Notes: a model not told the origin generated them from the letters alone. Positions 36,130 to 47,930 are shown, counted from the stretch's first letter. The stretch is 50,480 nucleotides of DNA from an uncultured beta proteobacterium (GCA_903995005.1 CAJEZV010000005.1:1-50480); one strand, 5' to 3'. Translations and numbers: made by a program.

Positions 36130-36705
36130 TTAATCGATTTTGCCAGCCAATTGCGGCAAAGCCTTTTTCATGTAATAGAACATTGACCAAAGGGTTAAAA
36201 ATGAAGCTACCCAAATCAGCCAAGTACCGATTCTGGCGCAGTCCAGCCAACCAAATAAAGTGTCATTCAGTAATAAAAATGGGATCGCTATTAACTGTGC
36301 GGTTGTTTTCAATTTCCCAACCATGTGCACCGCCACACTTTTGCCGGCACCCAATAAAGCCATCCACTCTCGCAAAGCAGAGATCGTAATTTCACGGCCA
36401 ATAATGATGAGGGCAACCCACACTTGAACGCGATCCATATTCAACAAAACCAACAATGCGGCTGCCACAATGAGTTTATCTGCCACTGGATCTAGAAATT
36501 GCCCAAAGGCAGACTCTTGATGCATGCGTCTGGCTAAAAATCCATCCAACCAATCTGTCAGTGCAGCAAATACAAAGATGATGGTTGCAATAACATTCTT
36601 CTCAAACGGGGTTAACCAGGCACCAGGCAGATAAAAGATTGCCACCAACAATGGAATTGCTGCAACACGTAACCACGTTAGGGCAATGGGAAGATTAAAC
36701 GGCAT
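36130..36705 (-). CDS. pgsA: Phosphatidylglycerophosphate synthase
   Basis: A 191-residue membrane enzyme joining CDP-diacylglycerol and glycerol-3-phosphate, the first step to phosphatidylglycerol and cardiolipin. The CDP-alcohol phosphotransferase motif is DWLDGFLARRMHQESAFGQFLDPVADK (read in two parts: DWLDG...AR and G...D...D), with several hydrophobic helices. The start MPFNLPIALTWLRVAAIP was chosen on family grounds; an earlier ATG would add 22 residues and overlap uvrC. It follows uvrC by 34 bases. Confidence 0.93.
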   Translation of the reverse strand: MPFNLPIALTWLRVAAIPLLVAIFYLPGAWLTPFEKNVIATIIFVFAALTDWLDGFLARRMHQESAFGQFLDPVADKLIVAAALLVLLNMDRVQVWVALIIIGREITISALREWMALLGAGKSVAVHMVGKLKTTAQLIAIPFLLLNDTLFGWLDCARIGTWLIWVASFLTLWSMFYYMKKALPQLAGKID

Positions 36706-36739
36706 ATACCAAGCATAAACCAAGTGAGTGACTAGTTTA

Positions 36740-38662
36740 CTAATGCAGTTGACGATAAATCTGCTCGGCAAGAGTGAGTGATACCCCTTCTACACTTGCT
36801 ATCTCTTCGATGCTGGCATTAGCAACACCCCTTAGGCCGCCAAAGCGGGCTAATAGCTTTTGACGTCTTTTAGCGCCAATACCTTCGATTTCTTCCAAAC
36901 GGGATACGGTTCTTGCCTTGGCTCGTTTAGCACGCATACCCGTAATTGCGAAACGATGAGCCTCATCACGAATCTGGGCAACTAACAATAAAGCAGCGCT
37001 ATCAATACCAAGCTCCAAGGCCGGGCGTCCATCAGCAAAGATCAGCGTCTCAAGGCCAACTTTACGACCTTCACCTTTAGCTACGCCCACAATCAGGCCC
37101 ACATCCATGCCGAATTCAGTCAGAACTTGTCTTGCCATCTCCACTTGCCCTTTGCCGCCATCAATCAAAATCACTTGTGGAATTTTGTCTACAGGAAGCT
37201 CTTGAAAATTGGCATAACGTCTTTGCAGTACCTGGCGCATTGCTGCGTAGTCATCACCCGGCGTAATGTCATTGATATTGAAGCGGCGATATTCGCTCGA
37301 TTGCATTGCATTCTTGGCGTACACAACGCACGAAGCTTGAGTGGCCTCACCAGAGGTATGACTAATATCAAAACACTCGATGCGCAATTGCTCAAGACTT
37401 TCTAAATCGAGTGCCAGAATATCCGCCAACGCACGCGCTCTCGCTAATTGACCACCAGTCTCTACCAAGCGCTTCGTTAAAGCAATCTTGGCATTGCCTT
37501 CAGCCATTGCCAGCCAATGACGACGCTGACCTTGCGGCTGATGCAAGAAGGTAATTTTTCTACCAGCCTGCGCATTTAATAACTCATGCAAGTCTTCCGG
37601 TGGTACATCGCTTAACTTAGAGACATCGTCACTAATGGATTGCAAGGCATGATTTAGAACTAAGACTGGCGGAATTAAATTCGTTGTTGCACCAGATGCT
37701 GACTCATCAATCTTTTCTTCTAAATAATGTTGTGCAATAAAAGCTTCCAGAATTTCTGGAGGCGATGGAAGCTCGCCTGAAGTAGTCCGCAACCCCTTAG
37801 GGAAGTAAGCCCTGTCACCCAGGTGACGTCCGCCACGGATCATTGCCAGGTTCACACAAACCATTCCCTCCATTTGCGCGACAGCAATCACATCTACATC
37901 ACCCTCACCTTCGGCGACTGTATCCATAGATTGCTGCTGCAAAACACTTGAAAGATCAGCAATCCGATCGCGTAGCACTGCTGCCATTTCAAATTCCATA
38001 GCTTCGCTATGGGCGTGCATTTCTTTTTCGAGCTCTGATAGCACGCGACTGTGATCACCCTCCAGAAAGCGCGTTGCTTGAGCCACATCCTGGCCATACT
38101 GGTCTACGCTGAGCCTACCAACACAAGGGGCGCTACAGCGATGAATTTGATGCAGTAAACATGGCCGACTTCGATTCTTAAATACAGAGTCTTCACAGGT
38201 ACGTAGACGAAATACCTTTTGCAAAATCTGCACACTATTACGCACCGCCCAAGAATTTGGAAACGGCCCAAAATAATGATTACGCTTATCTACTTTGCCA
38301 CGGTACGATGCCAATCTTGGGAACTGATGGCCTGTCAACATCACATAGGGATAAGACTTATCGTCTCTAAATAAAATATTGAATGGTGGAGCTAACTCTT
38401 TGATGAGATTGTTCTCTAGAATGAGGGCTTCGGTTTCGGACCGTGTTACTGTTGTTTCATAGCGGGCAATTTTGCCCACCATGAGTGCTATACGCGGTGA
38501 AAGTTGTTTGCCGTGAAAATAACTGGAGACGCGTTTTTTGAGGTTACGTGCTTTGCCAACATACAGAATATGCCCTGCTTCATCAAAGAAGCGATACACC
38601 CCCGGCAATCCGGGTAGCCGTTTAACGTCTTGCTGAAGGTTTTCAAAAGAAGAATTGCTCAT
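36740..38662 (-). CDS. uvrC: UvrC, excinuclease ABC subunit C
   Basis: A 640-residue nuclease that makes both incisions in nucleotide excision repair. The N-terminal GIY-YIG domain ([21 protein letters not shown]), Cys-rich [30 protein letters not shown] motif (about 200-235), RNase H-like domain ([27 protein letters not shown]) and two C-terminal helix-hairpin-helix motifs are all intact. It therefore remains complete while its partner uvrB is frameshifted. Its start codon overlaps that of divergent earP by two bases. Confidence 0.97.
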   Translation of the reverse strand: MSNSSFENLQQDVKRLPGLPGVYRFFDEAGHILYVGKARNLKKRVSSYFHGKQLSPRIALMVGKIARYETTVTRSETEALILENNLIKELAPPFNILFRDDKSYPYVMLTGHQFPRLASYRGKVDKRNHYFGPFPNSWAVRNSVQILQKVFRLRTCEDSVFKNRSRPCLLHQIHRCSAPCVGRLSVDQYGQDVAQATRFLEGDHSRVLSELEKEMHAHSEAMEFEMAAVLRDRIADLSSVLQQQSMDTVAEGEGDVDVIAVAQMEGMVCVNLAMIRGGRHLGDRAYFPKGLRTTSGELPSPPEILEAFIAQHYLEEKIDESASGATTNLIPPVLVLNHALQSISDDVSKLSDVPPEDLHELLNAQAGRKITFLHQPQGQRRHWLAMAEGNAKIALTKRLVETGGQLARARALADILALDLESLEQLRIECFDISHTSGEATQASCVVYAKNAMQSSEYRRFNINDITPGDDYAAMRQVLQRRYANFQELPVDKIPQVILIDGGKGQVEMARQVLTEFGMDVGLIVGVAKGEGRKVGLETLIFADGRPALELGIDSAALLLVAQIRDEAHRFAITGMRAKRAKARTVSRLEEIEGIGAKRRQKLLARFGGLRGVANASIEEIASVEGVSLTLAEQIYRQLH

Positions 38663-39731
38663 GCGTTGGGATATTTTCTGCCAAATCGTAGATAACTATG
38701 GTGATGCTGGTATTTGCTGGCGTCTAGCCCGAAGCTTATCAAGTCTTCATGGCCAACAAGTCCGTATTTTCTGCGATGACTTACCAACCCTTAATTTACT
38801 CGCTTCTGGCAGCGATGAAGCACTAGGACACAAAATTGATATCCAACCCTGGGAGGCTAGCTATAGCAATGCCCGCCACCCCGTTGAAACACCAGATGTC
38901 GTGATTGAAGCCTTTGGCTGTGATTTACCAGAACGTTATCTTGCTGGACTGTTTATTGCTCCAATCAAACCCATCATCATTAATTTAGAGTATCTCAGCG
39001 CTGAACCATGGGTCGTAGAATTTCATGCAAAAGCATCGCCACAGTCTCACGGCATTCCTAAGTATTTTTTCTTGCCAGGATTTCAGAAAGATACTGGTGG
39101 TTTGCTTTTGGATCCGATTCCTCTGGAAGGAGGGCAAGTTGCTCATCTTGTTCCCAAGAGCCTAAAGTCCATCTGGTTAAAACTTAGACCTGGAGCAAAA
39201 CGGATTAGTGTTTTTTGCTACCCTGGAGCCCCTTTGCGCAAATGGCTTGAGGACTTGGCTAGCACCGGTGAGAATGTCGATGTGCTGTTGACTCATGGCC
39301 ATGCTGAGCTTCTCAATCTCTATGGTGAAAAAACCATAGCGCTACCCTCAAACATACAACTTCTTTCCATGCCGTTTGTGTCGCAAGATGAATATGACTG
39401 GGTATTGTCGCAGTGTGATTTCAATATTGTTCGCGGTGAGGATTCATTTATTCGCGCTCAACTGGCTGGCAAACCATTTATTTGGCATATCTATCCTCAA
39501 GAAGATCGGGCACATGAAGTTAAATTAGCCGCTTTCTTAGACTTATATCTAGAGAATGCGAATCAAGAACTCAAATTAGCCGCTATTGCAGCCATGACCT
39601 GGGCCATGCCCAGTCAGTGGCTTAAATCACTAGAAACGTGGGATAGCCACTCCAAAGCTTGGCGTGCCCATATACTGAAAACACAAGGGGATGGCGGTCT
39701 AGCTGCACGCCTAGTGCACTTTATAGCCTGA
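38661..39731 (+). CDS. earP: EF-P arginine rhamnosyltransferase EarP
   Basis: A 356-residue inverting glycosyltransferase that attaches rhamnose from dTDP-rhamnose to Arg32 of elongation factor P. The signature [24 protein letters not shown] carries the catalytic aspartates (Asp11 and Asp15, equivalent to Asp13/Asp17 of the Pseudomonas enzyme), and the nucleotide-sugar loop is [26 protein letters not shown]. It is next to efp, as usual. The ATG at 38661 fits the family start; TTG at 38655 is a possible alternative. Confidence 0.95.
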   Translation: MRWDIFCQIVDNYGDAGICWRLARSLSSLHGQQVRIFCDDLPTLNLLASGSDEALGHKIDIQPWEASYSNARHPVETPDVVIEAFGCDLPERYLAGLFIAPIKPIIINLEYLSAEPWVVEFHAKASPQSHGIPKYFFLPGFQKDTGGLLLDPIPLEGGQVAHLVPKSLKSIWLKLRPGAKRISVFCYPGAPLRKWLEDLASTGENVDVLLTHGHAELLNLYGEKTIALPSNIQLLSMPFVSQDEYDWVLSQCDFNIVRGEDSFIRAQLAGKPFIWHIYPQEDRAHEVKLAAFLDLYLENANQELKLAAIAAMTWAMPSQWLKSLETWDSHSKAWRAHILKTQGDGGLAARLVHFIA

Positions 39732-39817
39732 GCCCTGCAGTAAAGACCTGTGGGCGGTTACAATCTTGTTTTTGATAAAAACCGCAGAAAAATAGCTCTG
39801 CACCCAGGAATAGCAAG

Positions 39818-40378
39818 ATGAAAACAGCACAAGAACTCCGCGTTGGTAACGTAGTCATGATCGGCACCGATGCCATGGTCGTTTTAAAAGCAGAATACAG
39901 CCGTTCAGGCCGCAACTCATCCGTTGTGAAAATGAAATTTAAGAACTTGTTAACCAGCGCACCAAATGAAGGTGTTTACAAGGCCGACGACAAGTTTGAT
40001 GTTGTGATCCTCGAGAAAAAAGATTGCACCTACTCTTACTTCGCTGATCCTATGTATGTATTCATGGATGGTGACTACAACCAATATGAAGTTGAAGCTG
40101 AATTCATGGGTGATGCGTTGAATTACCTCGAAGAAAGCATGCCATGCGAAGTGGTGTTCTATGAAGGTAAAGCGCTATCAGTCGCAATGCCGAACTCACT
40201 CGTTCGTGAAATTATTTACACAGAACCAGCAGTCAAGGGCGATACCAGCTCCGGCAAAGTATTGAAGAATGCAAAACTGGCTACTGGCTATGAATTGCAA
40301 GTACCTTTGTTCTGCAACACTGGCGACAAGATCGAGATCGATACTCGTACTGGTGAATACCGCAGCCGTGCTAACTAA
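39818..40378 (+). CDS. efp: Elongation factor P (Arg32 type)
   Basis: A 186-residue three-domain factor that relieves ribosome stalling at proline runs. The tip of domain I reads SRSGRNSS with Arg32 in the modified position, which is the EarP-rhamnosylated type and not the lysylated one; this agrees with the neighbouring earP. The C-terminal signature [18 protein letters not shown] is intact. It starts 86 bases after earP and ends before a terminator. Confidence 0.98.
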   Translation: MKTAQELRVGNVVMIGTDAMVVLKAEYSRSGRNSSVVKMKFKNLLTSAPNEGVYKADDKFDVVILEKKDCTYSYFADPMYVFMDGDYNQYEVEAEFMGDALNYLEESMPCEVVFYEGKALSVAMPNSLVREIIYTEPAVKGDTSSGKVLKNAKLATGYELQVPLFCNTGDKIEIDTRTGEYRSRAN

Positions 40379-40410
40379 GCAAAACTGAGTAGCAAGCTCA
40401 ATAGAAAAAA

Positions 40411-40431
40411 CCCGGTACGCCGGGCTTTTTT
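40411..40431 (+). terminator. Terminator after efp (bidirectional)
   Basis: Stem CCCGG / CCGGG with loop TACG, then C and six T; six A precede the stem, so convergent nagZ may use it too. Confidence 0.9.
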
Positions 40432-40452
40432 ATTTTTACATTCAGCGGGGTC

Positions 40453-41529
40453 TTAAATAATGAGTCTCATTTGCTTCAGTAAACCTTTAGCATGTTGATA
40501 CTCCGCTTCACCTTGAAGTTCATTCCAGGATAAAGCGGCTGACTTTGGCATCAAGCGATTTAGACGCTTAGCAGACTCTGATTGCTTGGCCTGAGTAACC
40601 TTGAGCTTTGCCAGTAATTGATCAGCCAAGTCCGGGCGATTACAAATCAGAACGGCATCACAACCAGCCTCTAGAGCCAACTCAGCACCCTTCACTACAG
40701 AACCAGCAACACTCGCGCCCTCCATTGAGAGATCATCACTAAAGATCACGCCCTCAAACCCTAACTCTTGACGCAAGATAGAGTGCAACCAAATCTTAGA
40801 AAAGCCTGCGGGATTACTATCCACCTTCGGATAAATCACATGGGCCGGCATCACTGCTGTCAAACTGAGATCTAACCACTCATATGGCTTGGCATCATTA
40901 TTCAGAATTTCAGATAGAGAACGTTCATCCACTGGAATAGCCACATGAGAATCAGCTTCTGCCCAACCATGACCCGGAAAATGTTTGCCACAGTTAGCCA
41001 TATCCGCTAAGCGCAAACCTTCGTTCAAGCTTTTTGCCAAGGCAAACACCATTTGCGGGTCACGACTAAAGGAACGATCGCCAATGACACCGCTACGACC
41101 AAAATCCAGATCAAGCACTGGTGTAAAACTAAAATCCACACCGCAAGCGCGTAATTCAGCAGCAAGGATATAGCCACAAGCTGTTGCTGCCGCCATAGCT
41201 AGCGCAGCAGACTCGGCAGCATGGGTCGAATTACTCTGGATACTCCAGAGCTCGCCCAACTTACGCATTGCTGGAAGATGAGTAAAGCCATCTGTTTTGC
41301 AGCGCTGCACCCGACCACCCTCATGATCAATGGAGATCAACACGTCAGGACGTAACTTTTTAATATCAGCAGTAAGTTTGGTGAGTTGTTGACGGTTAGC
41401 AAAGTTTCTACCAAATAAGATGACACCGCCAGTTAGGGGATCTAGGATACGACGACGATCTTCGGCATTTAAGGTCTGGCCAAGCACATCTAATGTCACT
41501 GGTCCCGGGTTCATGGTGGCTTTACTCAT
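40453..41529 (-). CDS. nagZ: Beta-N-acetylglucosaminidase NagZ
   Basis: A 358-residue GH3 enzyme of peptidoglycan recycling that frees GlcNAc from anhydro-muropeptides in the cytoplasm. The substrate loop KHFPGHGWAEADSHVAIP holds the catalytic histidine/aspartate pair, and the nucleophile aspartate is in VIFSDDLSMEGA. The start MSKATMNPGPVTLDVLG at 41529 is preceded by AAGAGGAAGAG; earlier in-frame ATGs overlap acpS. It is the last gene of the lepA-to-nagZ run. Confidence 0.95.
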   Translation of the reverse strand: MSKATMNPGPVTLDVLGQTLNAEDRRRILDPLTGGVILFGRNFANRQQLTKLTADIKKLRPDVLISIDHEGGRVQRCKTDGFTHLPAMRKLGELWSIQSNSTHAAESAALAMAAATACGYILAAELRACGVDFSFTPVLDLDFGRSGVIGDRSFSRDPQMVFALAKSLNEGLRLADMANCGKHFPGHGWAEADSHVAIPVDERSLSEILNNDAKPYEWLDLSLTAVMPAHVIYPKVDSNPAGFSKIWLHSILRQELGFEGVIFSDDLSMEGASVAGSVVKGAELALEAGCDAVLICNRPDLADQLLAKLKVTQAKQSESAKRLNRLMPKSAALSWNELQGEAEYQHAKGLLKQMRLII

Positions 41530-41563
41530 CTCTTCCTCTTGATCAATTCTGTATTTCTGAAGA

Positions 41564-41956
41564 TTACTTTTGAGTGACGATGACATGAGCAATTGCCATA
41601 TCTTGCTCATCACTCACGGTAACGTGTGCTACCCAATTTTTTTCTTCCATAAATTTGGCGAGTGCGCCTAAATATGAAGTTATCGGCTTTCCGCTAGGCT
41701 CATTTAAGGTTTGTAATGAACGCCATGTCATCGGCATACGCATTCCCAAACCAATTGCTTTGGAGAATGCTTCTTTAGCAGCAAAGCGAGTTGCTAAGAA
41801 CGCAATGCCCCGCTTGTGATTTCTAGCCAGGCGATGTTTAAAGACCAACATCTCATCTGGACCTAAAATTCTCTCGGCTAAGCGCCCATTGGTCCGGTCA
41901 TAAGCAGCTTGTAAGCGCTCAATCTGTAGGATATCTGTACCAATACCAATGATCAT
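41564..41956 (-). CDS. acpS: Holo-[acyl-carrier-protein] synthase AcpS
   Basis: A 130-residue enzyme that puts phosphopantetheine on acyl carrier protein. Motifs are [15 protein letters not shown] (metal-binding aspartate) and [17 protein letters not shown] (catalytic region). It lies 14 bases after pdxJ. Confidence 0.96.
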   Translation of the reverse strand: MIIGIGTDILQIERLQAAYDRTNGRLAERILGPDEMLVFKHRLARNHKRGIAFLATRFAAKEAFSKAIGLGMRMPMTWRSLQTLNEPSGKPITSYLGALAKFMEEKNWVAHVTVSDEQDMAIAHVIVTQK

Positions 41957-41970
41957 TTGTAGTGTTTACT

Positions 41971-42711
41971 TTATGAGTCTTTTCGACCCTGAATCATCAG
42001 AGTCTTCATATCAATAATTGCTTTTTGCCAGCCCTTAAATACTGCCTCAGCAACAATGGCATGACCTATATTAAGTTCAGATAATTCGGCGATAGCAGCG
42101 ATGGGCATGACGTTGCCTTCATGTAAACCATGACCGGCATTCACCCTCAAGCCAATGCTCTTTCCAAACTGAGCTGCTTTACGAATACGTTCTAACTCTT
42201 TCGCCTGATCTGGGCCAGATAAATCTGCATAACGTCCAGTATGCAACTCCACCACGGTAGCGCCAATATCTTTTGCGGCTTGTAATTGCTTTTCTTCAGG
42301 GTCAATAAACAGCGATACCCGGATACCCGCATCTTGCAATTGCTTGGCGGCTGCTTTCACAGCGGAAAAGTGGCCGATAACATCTAGCCCACCTTCAGTC
42401 GTGACTTCTTCCCGCTTCTCGGGGACCAAGCACACATCGTGCGGCTTTACTTTGCAAGCGATATTCAACATTTCAGAAGTCACCGCGCACTCGAGGTTCA
42501 TCCGCGTTTTAATGAGCGGGCGTAATGCCAATAAATCAGCGTCTTTAATATGTCGACGATCTTCGCGCAAATGCAGGGTAATTAAATCAGCACCTGCCTC
42601 CTCTGCTAGCAGTGCAGCCCTGATCGGATCTGGATAGTGTGTCCCACGGGCATTGCGTAAGGTAGCGACGTGATCGATATTGATGCCGAGTTCTAGGGCT
42701 TGGGTTGTCAT
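41971..42711 (-). CDS. pdxJ: Pyridoxine 5'-phosphate synthase PdxJ
   Basis: A 246-residue TIM-barrel enzyme closing the pyridine ring of vitamin B6. The N-terminus [22 protein letters not shown] and the histidines and glutamate in [28 protein letters not shown] and NAGHGLH are diagnostic. It sits between recO and acpS as in other betaproteobacteria. Confidence 0.97.
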   Translation of the reverse strand: MTTQALELGINIDHVATLRNARGTHYPDPIRAALLAEEAGADLITLHLREDRRHIKDADLLALRPLIKTRMNLECAVTSEMLNIACKVKPHDVCLVPEKREEVTTEGGLDVIGHFSAVKAAAKQLQDAGIRVSLFIDPEEKQLQAAKDIGATVVELHTGRYADLSGPDQAKELERIRKAAQFGKSIGLRVNAGHGLHEGNVMPIAAIAELSELNIGHAIVAEAVFKGWQKAIIDMKTLMIQGRKDS

Positions 42712-42723
42712 AACTGTAGATTA

Positions 42724-43458
42724 CTAGATTTTTTTGAGATCAATCAGAATTTGTCTAGTAGTTAAAACCTGATCCTGTAAGTGCAAACCAAGCAGGAAAC
42801 GCATCAGCTGTTTACTCTCTGACAATGTTTCTGGGTCTGAAAAATCCCCGGCTGCAATTGCAAGCAGTGATTTACCAGTCAAGACTGGCCAATGCCCAGG
42901 ATCATCGCCTTGTGCTGGGCGAACACCGCGTTCAGGCTGATAGACATATTGAGTCTTCGCATCTGGTAACTCATTGGTTTCAACGCAGCGGTCCAAGGCA
43001 GCTGCATAACCCGTCTCTTGCAAGAGTGATAGCTCAAATGGGCGCAGAATTTCTTCTAGGCCCTTGGATTCAAACTCCAGATTCGATAAGGAATTAATAG
43101 TCTCTGTATAGCGATCGTAGAGTTTTTCGTAATCATCTTCACGTGCCAAGAATTTAACTAATAGTTCATTGAGATAGAAACCACAAAGTAGTGCATCGCC
43201 AACTAAGGAAGGCATACCACCTACCCACTCGGATTTTGTAAGAGTGCGCAACTCTGACTTACCGCTCCAAGAAACTAGTAAGGGTTGAAAACGTTGTAGT
43301 ACAGGACGTAATGTAGAGTGTGGACGCTTTGCACCTTTAGCAATCAAGGCCATACGACCATACTGCCGAGTAAAGACATCCAGAATTAAGCTAGTCTCTT
43401 TATAGGGAATGCTATGCAATACAAAAGCAGGCTCGTCAGCAACGCGAATCGAGGCCAT
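42724..43458 (-). CDS. recO: DNA repair protein RecO
   Basis: A 244-residue recombination mediator that helps load RecA at gaps with RecF/RecR. The N-terminal OB fold reads AFVLHSIPYKETSLILDVFTRQYGRMALIAKGAKRPHS and the helical rest contains GFYLNELLVKFL. The zinc-finger cysteines of some RecO proteins are not evident. It begins 6 bases after era. Confidence 0.93.
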   Translation of the reverse strand: MASIRVADEPAFVLHSIPYKETSLILDVFTRQYGRMALIAKGAKRPHSTLRPVLQRFQPLLVSWSGKSELRTLTKSEWVGGMPSLVGDALLCGFYLNELLVKFLAREDDYEKLYDRYTETINSLSNLEFESKGLEEILRPFELSLLQETGYAAALDRCVETNELPDAKTQYVYQPERGVRPAQGDDPGHWPVLTGKSLLAIAAGDFSDPETLSESKQLMRFLLGLHLQDQVLTTRQILIDLKKI

Positions 43459-43464
43459 GAGAAC

Positions 43465-44400
43465 TTATTCCAGACCCTGCGCCCGCAATTCAGCGCGATC
43501 ATCTGCCCAACCACGTTTCACTTTGACCCAAGTCTCTAAAAAGACTTTTCCATCAAAGAGCTTTTCCATATCAATCCGTGCATCTGTGGAGATCTTTTTA
43601 AGGCGCTCGCCTTTTTGACCAATAATCATGGCTTTATGGCTATCGCGATCCACCAAAATGGTTGCAGCAATGCGGCGCATCTTGCCATCCATTTTAAATT
43701 GATCAATCACCACTGTAGAGGTGTAAGGTAATTCTTCACCTGTAAAACGGAAAACCTTCTCTCGCAGAATTTCAGCAGCAAGAAAGCGCTCACTCCGGTC
43801 GGTAATGGTGTCGCCATCGTAAACAGCCTCTGCTTCAGGCAGATAACCCTCTAATACATCTAAGAGTCTTTGTACGTCACCAGGACTTTTAGCGCTCATC
43901 GGCACAATTTCTGCAAACTCACACTTCTGATCTTCGTGGCCGCCCAGCTCGCTCCATGGTCGCGCCATGTCTTTCATAAAATTGAGTAATGCCTGATCGC
44001 GTTCGGAAGGGGTCTGAAAACGACTATTAAAAAGATCGAGCTTATTGAGAACCAGTACTACCGGCAAATCGTCGGGCAGTAGCTTTAAAACTTTCTTATC
44101 ATCTTCACCAAAATAACCCGCCTCAACCACAAAGCAAGCAACATTAACGTCTTGTAGAGCAGTTGTCACTGTACGGTTTAGCGCTTTGTTCAGCGTATTC
44201 ATCAAACGCGTCTGAAAGCCTGGCGTATCAATAAAAATAAATTGCGCCTCTTCACGATTCTGAATTCCCAAAATACGATGGCGAGTGGTTTGCGCCTTAC
44301 GCGAGGTAATGCTGATTTTTTGACCAACCAGTGCATTTAGCAGTGTTGATTTGCCCATATTGGGACGCCCAACAATGGCGATAGTGCCGCATCTAAACAC
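43465..44400 (-). CDS. era: GTPase Era
   Basis: A 311-residue GTPase for 16S rRNA maturation and 30S assembly. G1 is [12 protein letters not shown]3 is DTPGF, G4 is NKLD, and the C-terminal KH domain contains [12 protein letters not shown]. It follows rnc by 2 bases, the usual rnc-era pair. Confidence 0.97.
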   Translation of the reverse strand: MFRCGTIAIVGRPNMGKSTLLNALVGQKISITSRKAQTTRHRILGIQNREEAQFIFIDTPGFQTRLMNTLNKALNRTVTTALQDVNVACFVVEAGYFGEDDKKVLKLLPDDLPVVLVLNKLDLFNSRFQTPSERDQALLNFMKDMARPWSELGGHEDQKCEFAEIVPMSAKSPGDVQRLLDVLEGYLPEAEAVYDGDTITDRSERFLAAEILREKVFRFTGEELPYTSTVVIDQFKMDGKMRRIAATILVDRDSHKAMIIGQKGERLKKISTDARIDMEKLFDGKVFLETWVKVKRGWADDRAELRAQGLE

Positions 44401-44402
44401 GA

Positions 44403-45194
44403 TTAGCCCTTCAGCTTAAGGTTTAACTGCTCTTCGGTCACTTCTTTTTTGGCTGCTTTTTTCTTGGCAGACCGAGTTTTCTTGGGTTTACGAGATTCTT
44501 GTGGCAATGCTTTGAGAACTGCTAGTAAGGCAGTCTTGGCGGCAGATTGCTCTGCAGCTCGGCGCGAGGCGCCCTCACCTTTAACCGAAACTTTTAAACT
44601 CGGAATCAAGCACTCCACTTCAAATTGCTGGTTATGCGCGGCACCAGTAGTGCCAGTCACGTTATAAGTCGGCAAAGGCAATTGATAGCTTTGCAAACAT
44701 TCTTGCAAGAGCGTTTTATCGTCTTTACCTAAAGTTTTTGGATCAACTTGTGCCAGGATTGCCGAATAGAGTTTGCGCAAGCATATTTTTGCTGCATCAA
44801 ATCCGCCATCTAAAAAGATTGCGCCAGTAACCGCCTCTAAAGTGTCTGCGAGGATTGAAGGGCGGCGAAAGCCACCACTCTTAAGCTCACCCTCGCCCAA
44901 ACGAAGATAGTCAGAGAGAGACAAAGTTTGTGCAATCTCATATAAAGCCTGTTGCTTTACGAGGTTGGCTCGCACACGAGAGAGATCGCCCTCATCCAAA
45001 TCGGAGTAACGCTCATAAAGTAAATCAGCCACTACGCAATTGAGAATGGAGTCACCCAAGAACTCCAAGCGCTCGTTATTCTTCTTACTATGACTGCGAT
45101 GAGTCAAGGCTTGATTCAAAAGCTCAGGCTTCTTAAAGGTATAACCAAGCTGCTCTTGCAAGGGTGCGGTTTCGATAACGGCGCGCGCGTTCAT
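44403..45194 (-). CDS. rnc: Ribonuclease III
   Basis: A 263-residue double-strand-specific RNase that processes rRNA precursors. The signature [13 protein letters not shown], the second acidic cluster ([17 protein letters not shown]) and a double-stranded-RNA-binding domain ([15 protein letters not shown] onward) are present. A lysine-rich tail of about 35 residues ([14 protein letters not shown]) extends beyond the usual end. It lies 6 bases after lepB. Confidence 0.97.
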   Translation of the reverse strand: MNARAVIETAPLQEQLGYTFKKPELLNQALTHRSHSKKNNERLEFLGDSILNCVVADLLYERYSDLDEGDLSRVRANLVKQQALYEIAQTLSLSDYLRLGEGELKSGGFRRPSILADTLEAVTGAIFLDGGFDAAKICLRKLYSAILAQVDPKTLGKDDKTLLQECLQSYQLPLPTYNVTGTTGAAHNQQFEVECLIPSLKVSVKGEGASRRAAEQSAAKTALLAVLKALPQESRKPKKTRSAKKKAAKKEVTEEQLNLKLKG

Positions 45195-45200
45195 AATCGT

Positions 45201-46007
45201 TTACTCAAAACCGCCAATGCGGCCTAAGTTACCCAAGTTCAACCAGACAAAGAAGGCTTTGCCCACAATATTCTTATCGGGCACAAAACCCCAATAGCGA
45301 GAGTCGGCACTGTTATCACGGTTATCGCCCATCGCAAAGTAATGTCCTGGTGGAACTTTACAAGTGAGACCAGTTTGCTGGTACTGGCAGAAGTCTGAGC
45401 CTGGAAAACGTTCTGTCGGAAATACTGTTGCAGGACGATCAGGATCATTCAAGATCTCATGACGATTACCACCTAAATCCGCAGGGAAAGATTCCGTAAA
45501 GCGCTTGGCATAGCGCATATTCTCCGGATCAAGATAGGAGTCGCCCCCAGTGTATTGCAAAGGCCGATCATTCACTGTGAGGCGCTTGTCTTGATAAGTA
45601 ATTACATCACCAGGCAGAGCTACTACACGCTTGATGTAATCGACGGACTCATCACGTGGATAACGAAATACCACCACATCGCCACGCTGAGGGGTGCCGA
45701 GATCAACTACTTTTTGATTGATCACCGGTAGACGAATGCCATAGGTAAATTTATTTACCAAAATGAAATCGCCAATTTGTAAAGTAGGGATCATCGAGCC
45801 AGATGGAATCTTAAAAGGTTCGACGATAAAAGAACGTAATACAAATACTGCACAAATCACTGGAAAGAAACCTGCCGTATATTCCAGCCACAAAGGCATG
45901 CGATCGTTACCAGCCAAGCGTCTTTGCGGGGCAAAGTACATCTTGTCAGCAACCCAGGCAATGCCTGTCAGCGCAACCAAGATCAGCAGAATCAGAGCGA
46001 AGTTCAT
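45201..46007 (-). CDS. lepB: Signal peptidase I
   Basis: A 268-residue membrane serine protease that cleaves Sec and Tat signal peptides. Hydrophobic segments are at about 3-20 and 43-60; the catalytic serine is Ser71 (IPSGSMIPTL) and the lysine Lys126 (VDYIKRVVALPGD); box E is GDNRDNSADSRYWGFVP. Its start overlaps the lepA stop (TAATG on the minus strand). Confidence 0.97.
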   Translation of the reverse strand: MNFALILLILVALTGIAWVADKMYFAPQRRLAGNDRMPLWLEYTAGFFPVICAVFVLRSFIVEPFKIPSGSMIPTLQIGDFILVNKFTYGIRLPVINQKVVDLGTPQRGDVVVFRYPRDESVDYIKRVVALPGDVITYQDKRLTVNDRPLQYTGGDSYLDPENMRYAKRFTESFPADLGGNRHEILNDPDRPATVFPTERFPGSDFCQYQQTGLTCKVPPGHYFAMGDNRDNSADSRYWGFVPDKNIVGKAFFVWLNLGNLGRIGGFE

Positions 46008-47812
46008 TAATCTTCCACCTGCAAAATAGCCAAGAAAGCTTCTTGTGGAATTTCTACATTACCCACTTGTTTCATGCGCTTCTTACCTTCTTTTTGTTTC
46101 TCTAATAACTTACGCTTACGAGAGATGTCGCCACCATAGCATTTGGCCAACACGTTTTTACGTAAAGCTTTCACATTCTCTCGAGCAACAATATTGCTAC
46201 CAATAGCCGCCTGAATAGCCACATCAAACATTTGACGTGGAATAATTCCGCGCATCTTGGAGACTACCTCACGACCACGGTGCTGACTATTGCTCCTATG
46301 GACAATCACCGATAGGGCATCAACCCGATCACCGTTAATCAAAATATCTACTTTGACTACATCAGCTGGACGATATTCCTTAAATTCATAATCCATGGAG
46401 GCATAACCTCGTGAAATAGATTTAAGGCGATCAAAGAAATCCAACACAATCTCTGCCATCGGCAATTCATAAGTAAGCTGCACTTGGCAGCCTAAATAGT
46501 TCATCCCCGTCTGAATGCCCCGCTTACCAACGCATAAGGTGATTACTGAACCTACATACTCTTGAGGCATATAGAGATTCACGGTCACAATCGGCTCCAT
46601 GATGATGTCGACCTTACTGGTCTCAGGCATCTTCGATGGGTTATCCACCATCAGCATCGTGCCGTCAGATTGCTGTACCTGATACACCACAGTTGGAGCC
46701 GTAGTAATCAGATTCATACCGTACTGGCGCTCTAAGCGCTCTTGCACGATCTCCATATGGAGTAGACCCAGAAAGCCACATCGGAACCCAAAACCTAAAG
46801 CCTGAGAAACCTCTGGCTCATATAAGAGAGATGCATCATTGAGTTTTAACTTCTCAAGTGATTCACGCAGTTGATCGTACTCACTCGCTTCAACTGGATA
46901 CAAACCAGCAAACACTTGGGACTTCACTTCTTTAAATCCAGGCAATGGCGCTGTAGCAGGAGTGCGCCCTTGCTGACCTGTCGTATGGGTAACGGTATCA
47001 CCCACTTTTGCCGCCTTTAATTCTTTAATACCAGCAATGATGAAGCCCACCTGGCCAGCACTTAACTCAGGGCGATCCACTGACTTCGGACTAAAGACGC
47101 CGACATGTTCAACTAGGTGGCTTGAACCATTGGCCATCAAGGTAATCTTGTCTTTGGGTTTGAGTGTGCCGTTCACAACACGCACCAACATCACCACACC
47201 AACATAATTATCAAACCATGAATCGATAATGAGGCACTGTAGAGGGGCGCTCGCATCGCCTTTCGGTGGCGGCACACGACGGATCATCTCTTCGATCACT
47301 TCGTGCACACCTAAACCCGTTTTTGCTGAACAGGTCACCGCATCCGTTGCATCGATACCAATCACATCTTCAATTTCTTGAATAGCGCGCTCAGGATCAG
47401 CCTGGGGCAAATCAATCTTATTGAGAACAGGTACCACTTCAACGCCAAGTTCAATTGCGGTATAGCAATTCGCTACCGTTTGTGCTTCGACACCCTGACT
47501 AGCATCTACTACCAATAAAGCACCTTCGCAAGCAGATAAGGAACGACTAACTTCGTATGAGAAATCCACATGCCCCGGGGTATCAATCAAGTTCAAGTTA
47601 TAGATCTTGCCATCTTGAGCTTTGTAATTTAGAGCTGCAGTTTGGGCCTTAATAGTGATACCACGCTCACGTTCGATATCCATCGAATCGAGAACCTGGG
47701 CTTCCATTTCACGATCTGAGAGACCGCCACAAAGCTGAATAATGCGATCCGCAAGCGTAGATTTGCCGTGATCAATGTGTGCGATGATAGAAAAATTGCG
47801 GATTAAATCCAT
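46007..47812 (-). CDS. lepA: Elongation factor 4 (LepA)
   Basis: A 601-residue ribosomal back-translocating GTPase. G1 is [14 protein letters not shown]3 is [12 protein letters not shown]4 is NKIDLP, and the LepA-specific C-terminal domain ends [21 protein letters not shown]. It heads the lepA-lepB-rnc-era-recO-pdxJ-acpS-nagZ series. Confidence 0.98.
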   Translation of the reverse strand: MDLIRNFSIIAHIDHGKSTLADRIIQLCGGLSDREMEAQVLDSMDIERERGITIKAQTAALNYKAQDGKIYNLNLIDTPGHVDFSYEVSRSLSACEGALLVVDASQGVEAQTVANCYTAIELGVEVVPVLNKIDLPQADPERAIQEIEDVIGIDATDAVTCSAKTGLGVHEVIEEMIRRVPPPKGDASAPLQCLIIDSWFDNYVGVVMLVRVVNGTLKPKDKITLMANGSSHLVEHVGVFSPKSVDRPELSAGQVGFIIAGIKELKAAKVGDTVTHTTGQQGRTPATAPLPGFKEVKSQVFAGLYPVEASEYDQLRESLEKLKLNDASLLYEPEVSQALGFGFRCGFLGLLHMEIVQERLERQYGMNLITTAPTVVYQVQQSDGTMLMVDNPSKMPETSKVDIIMEPIVTVNLYMPQEYVGSVITLCVGKRGIQTGMNYLGCQVQLTYELPMAEIVLDFFDRLKSISRGYASMDYEFKEYRPADVVKVDILINGDRVDALSVIVHRSNSQHRGREVVSKMRGIIPRQMFDVAIQAAIGSNIVARENVKALRKNVLAKCYGGDISRKRKLLEKQKEGKKRMKQVGNVEIPQEAFLAILQVED

Positions 47813-47896
47813 AGCGTCTTAATAGCTCATTCAAAAAACGCCTTGTCAGAACGCACCACAATGATGCGCTGCAAAAAGTCGTCTTAAAGTGATTGT

Positions 47897-47930
47897 AATG
47901 GGTGGCGCCCAAAAGGCGCCGAACCCCATT
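47897..47930 (-). other. Strong hairpin in the mucD-lepA gap
   Basis: AATGGG / CCCATT and inner GGCGCC / GGCGCC arms around CAAAA form a long two-part stem. No T tract follows on the minus strand, so it is not a standard terminator. It lies between the mucD stop and the lepA start and may end, stabilise or process the mucD mRNA. Confidence 0.5.
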
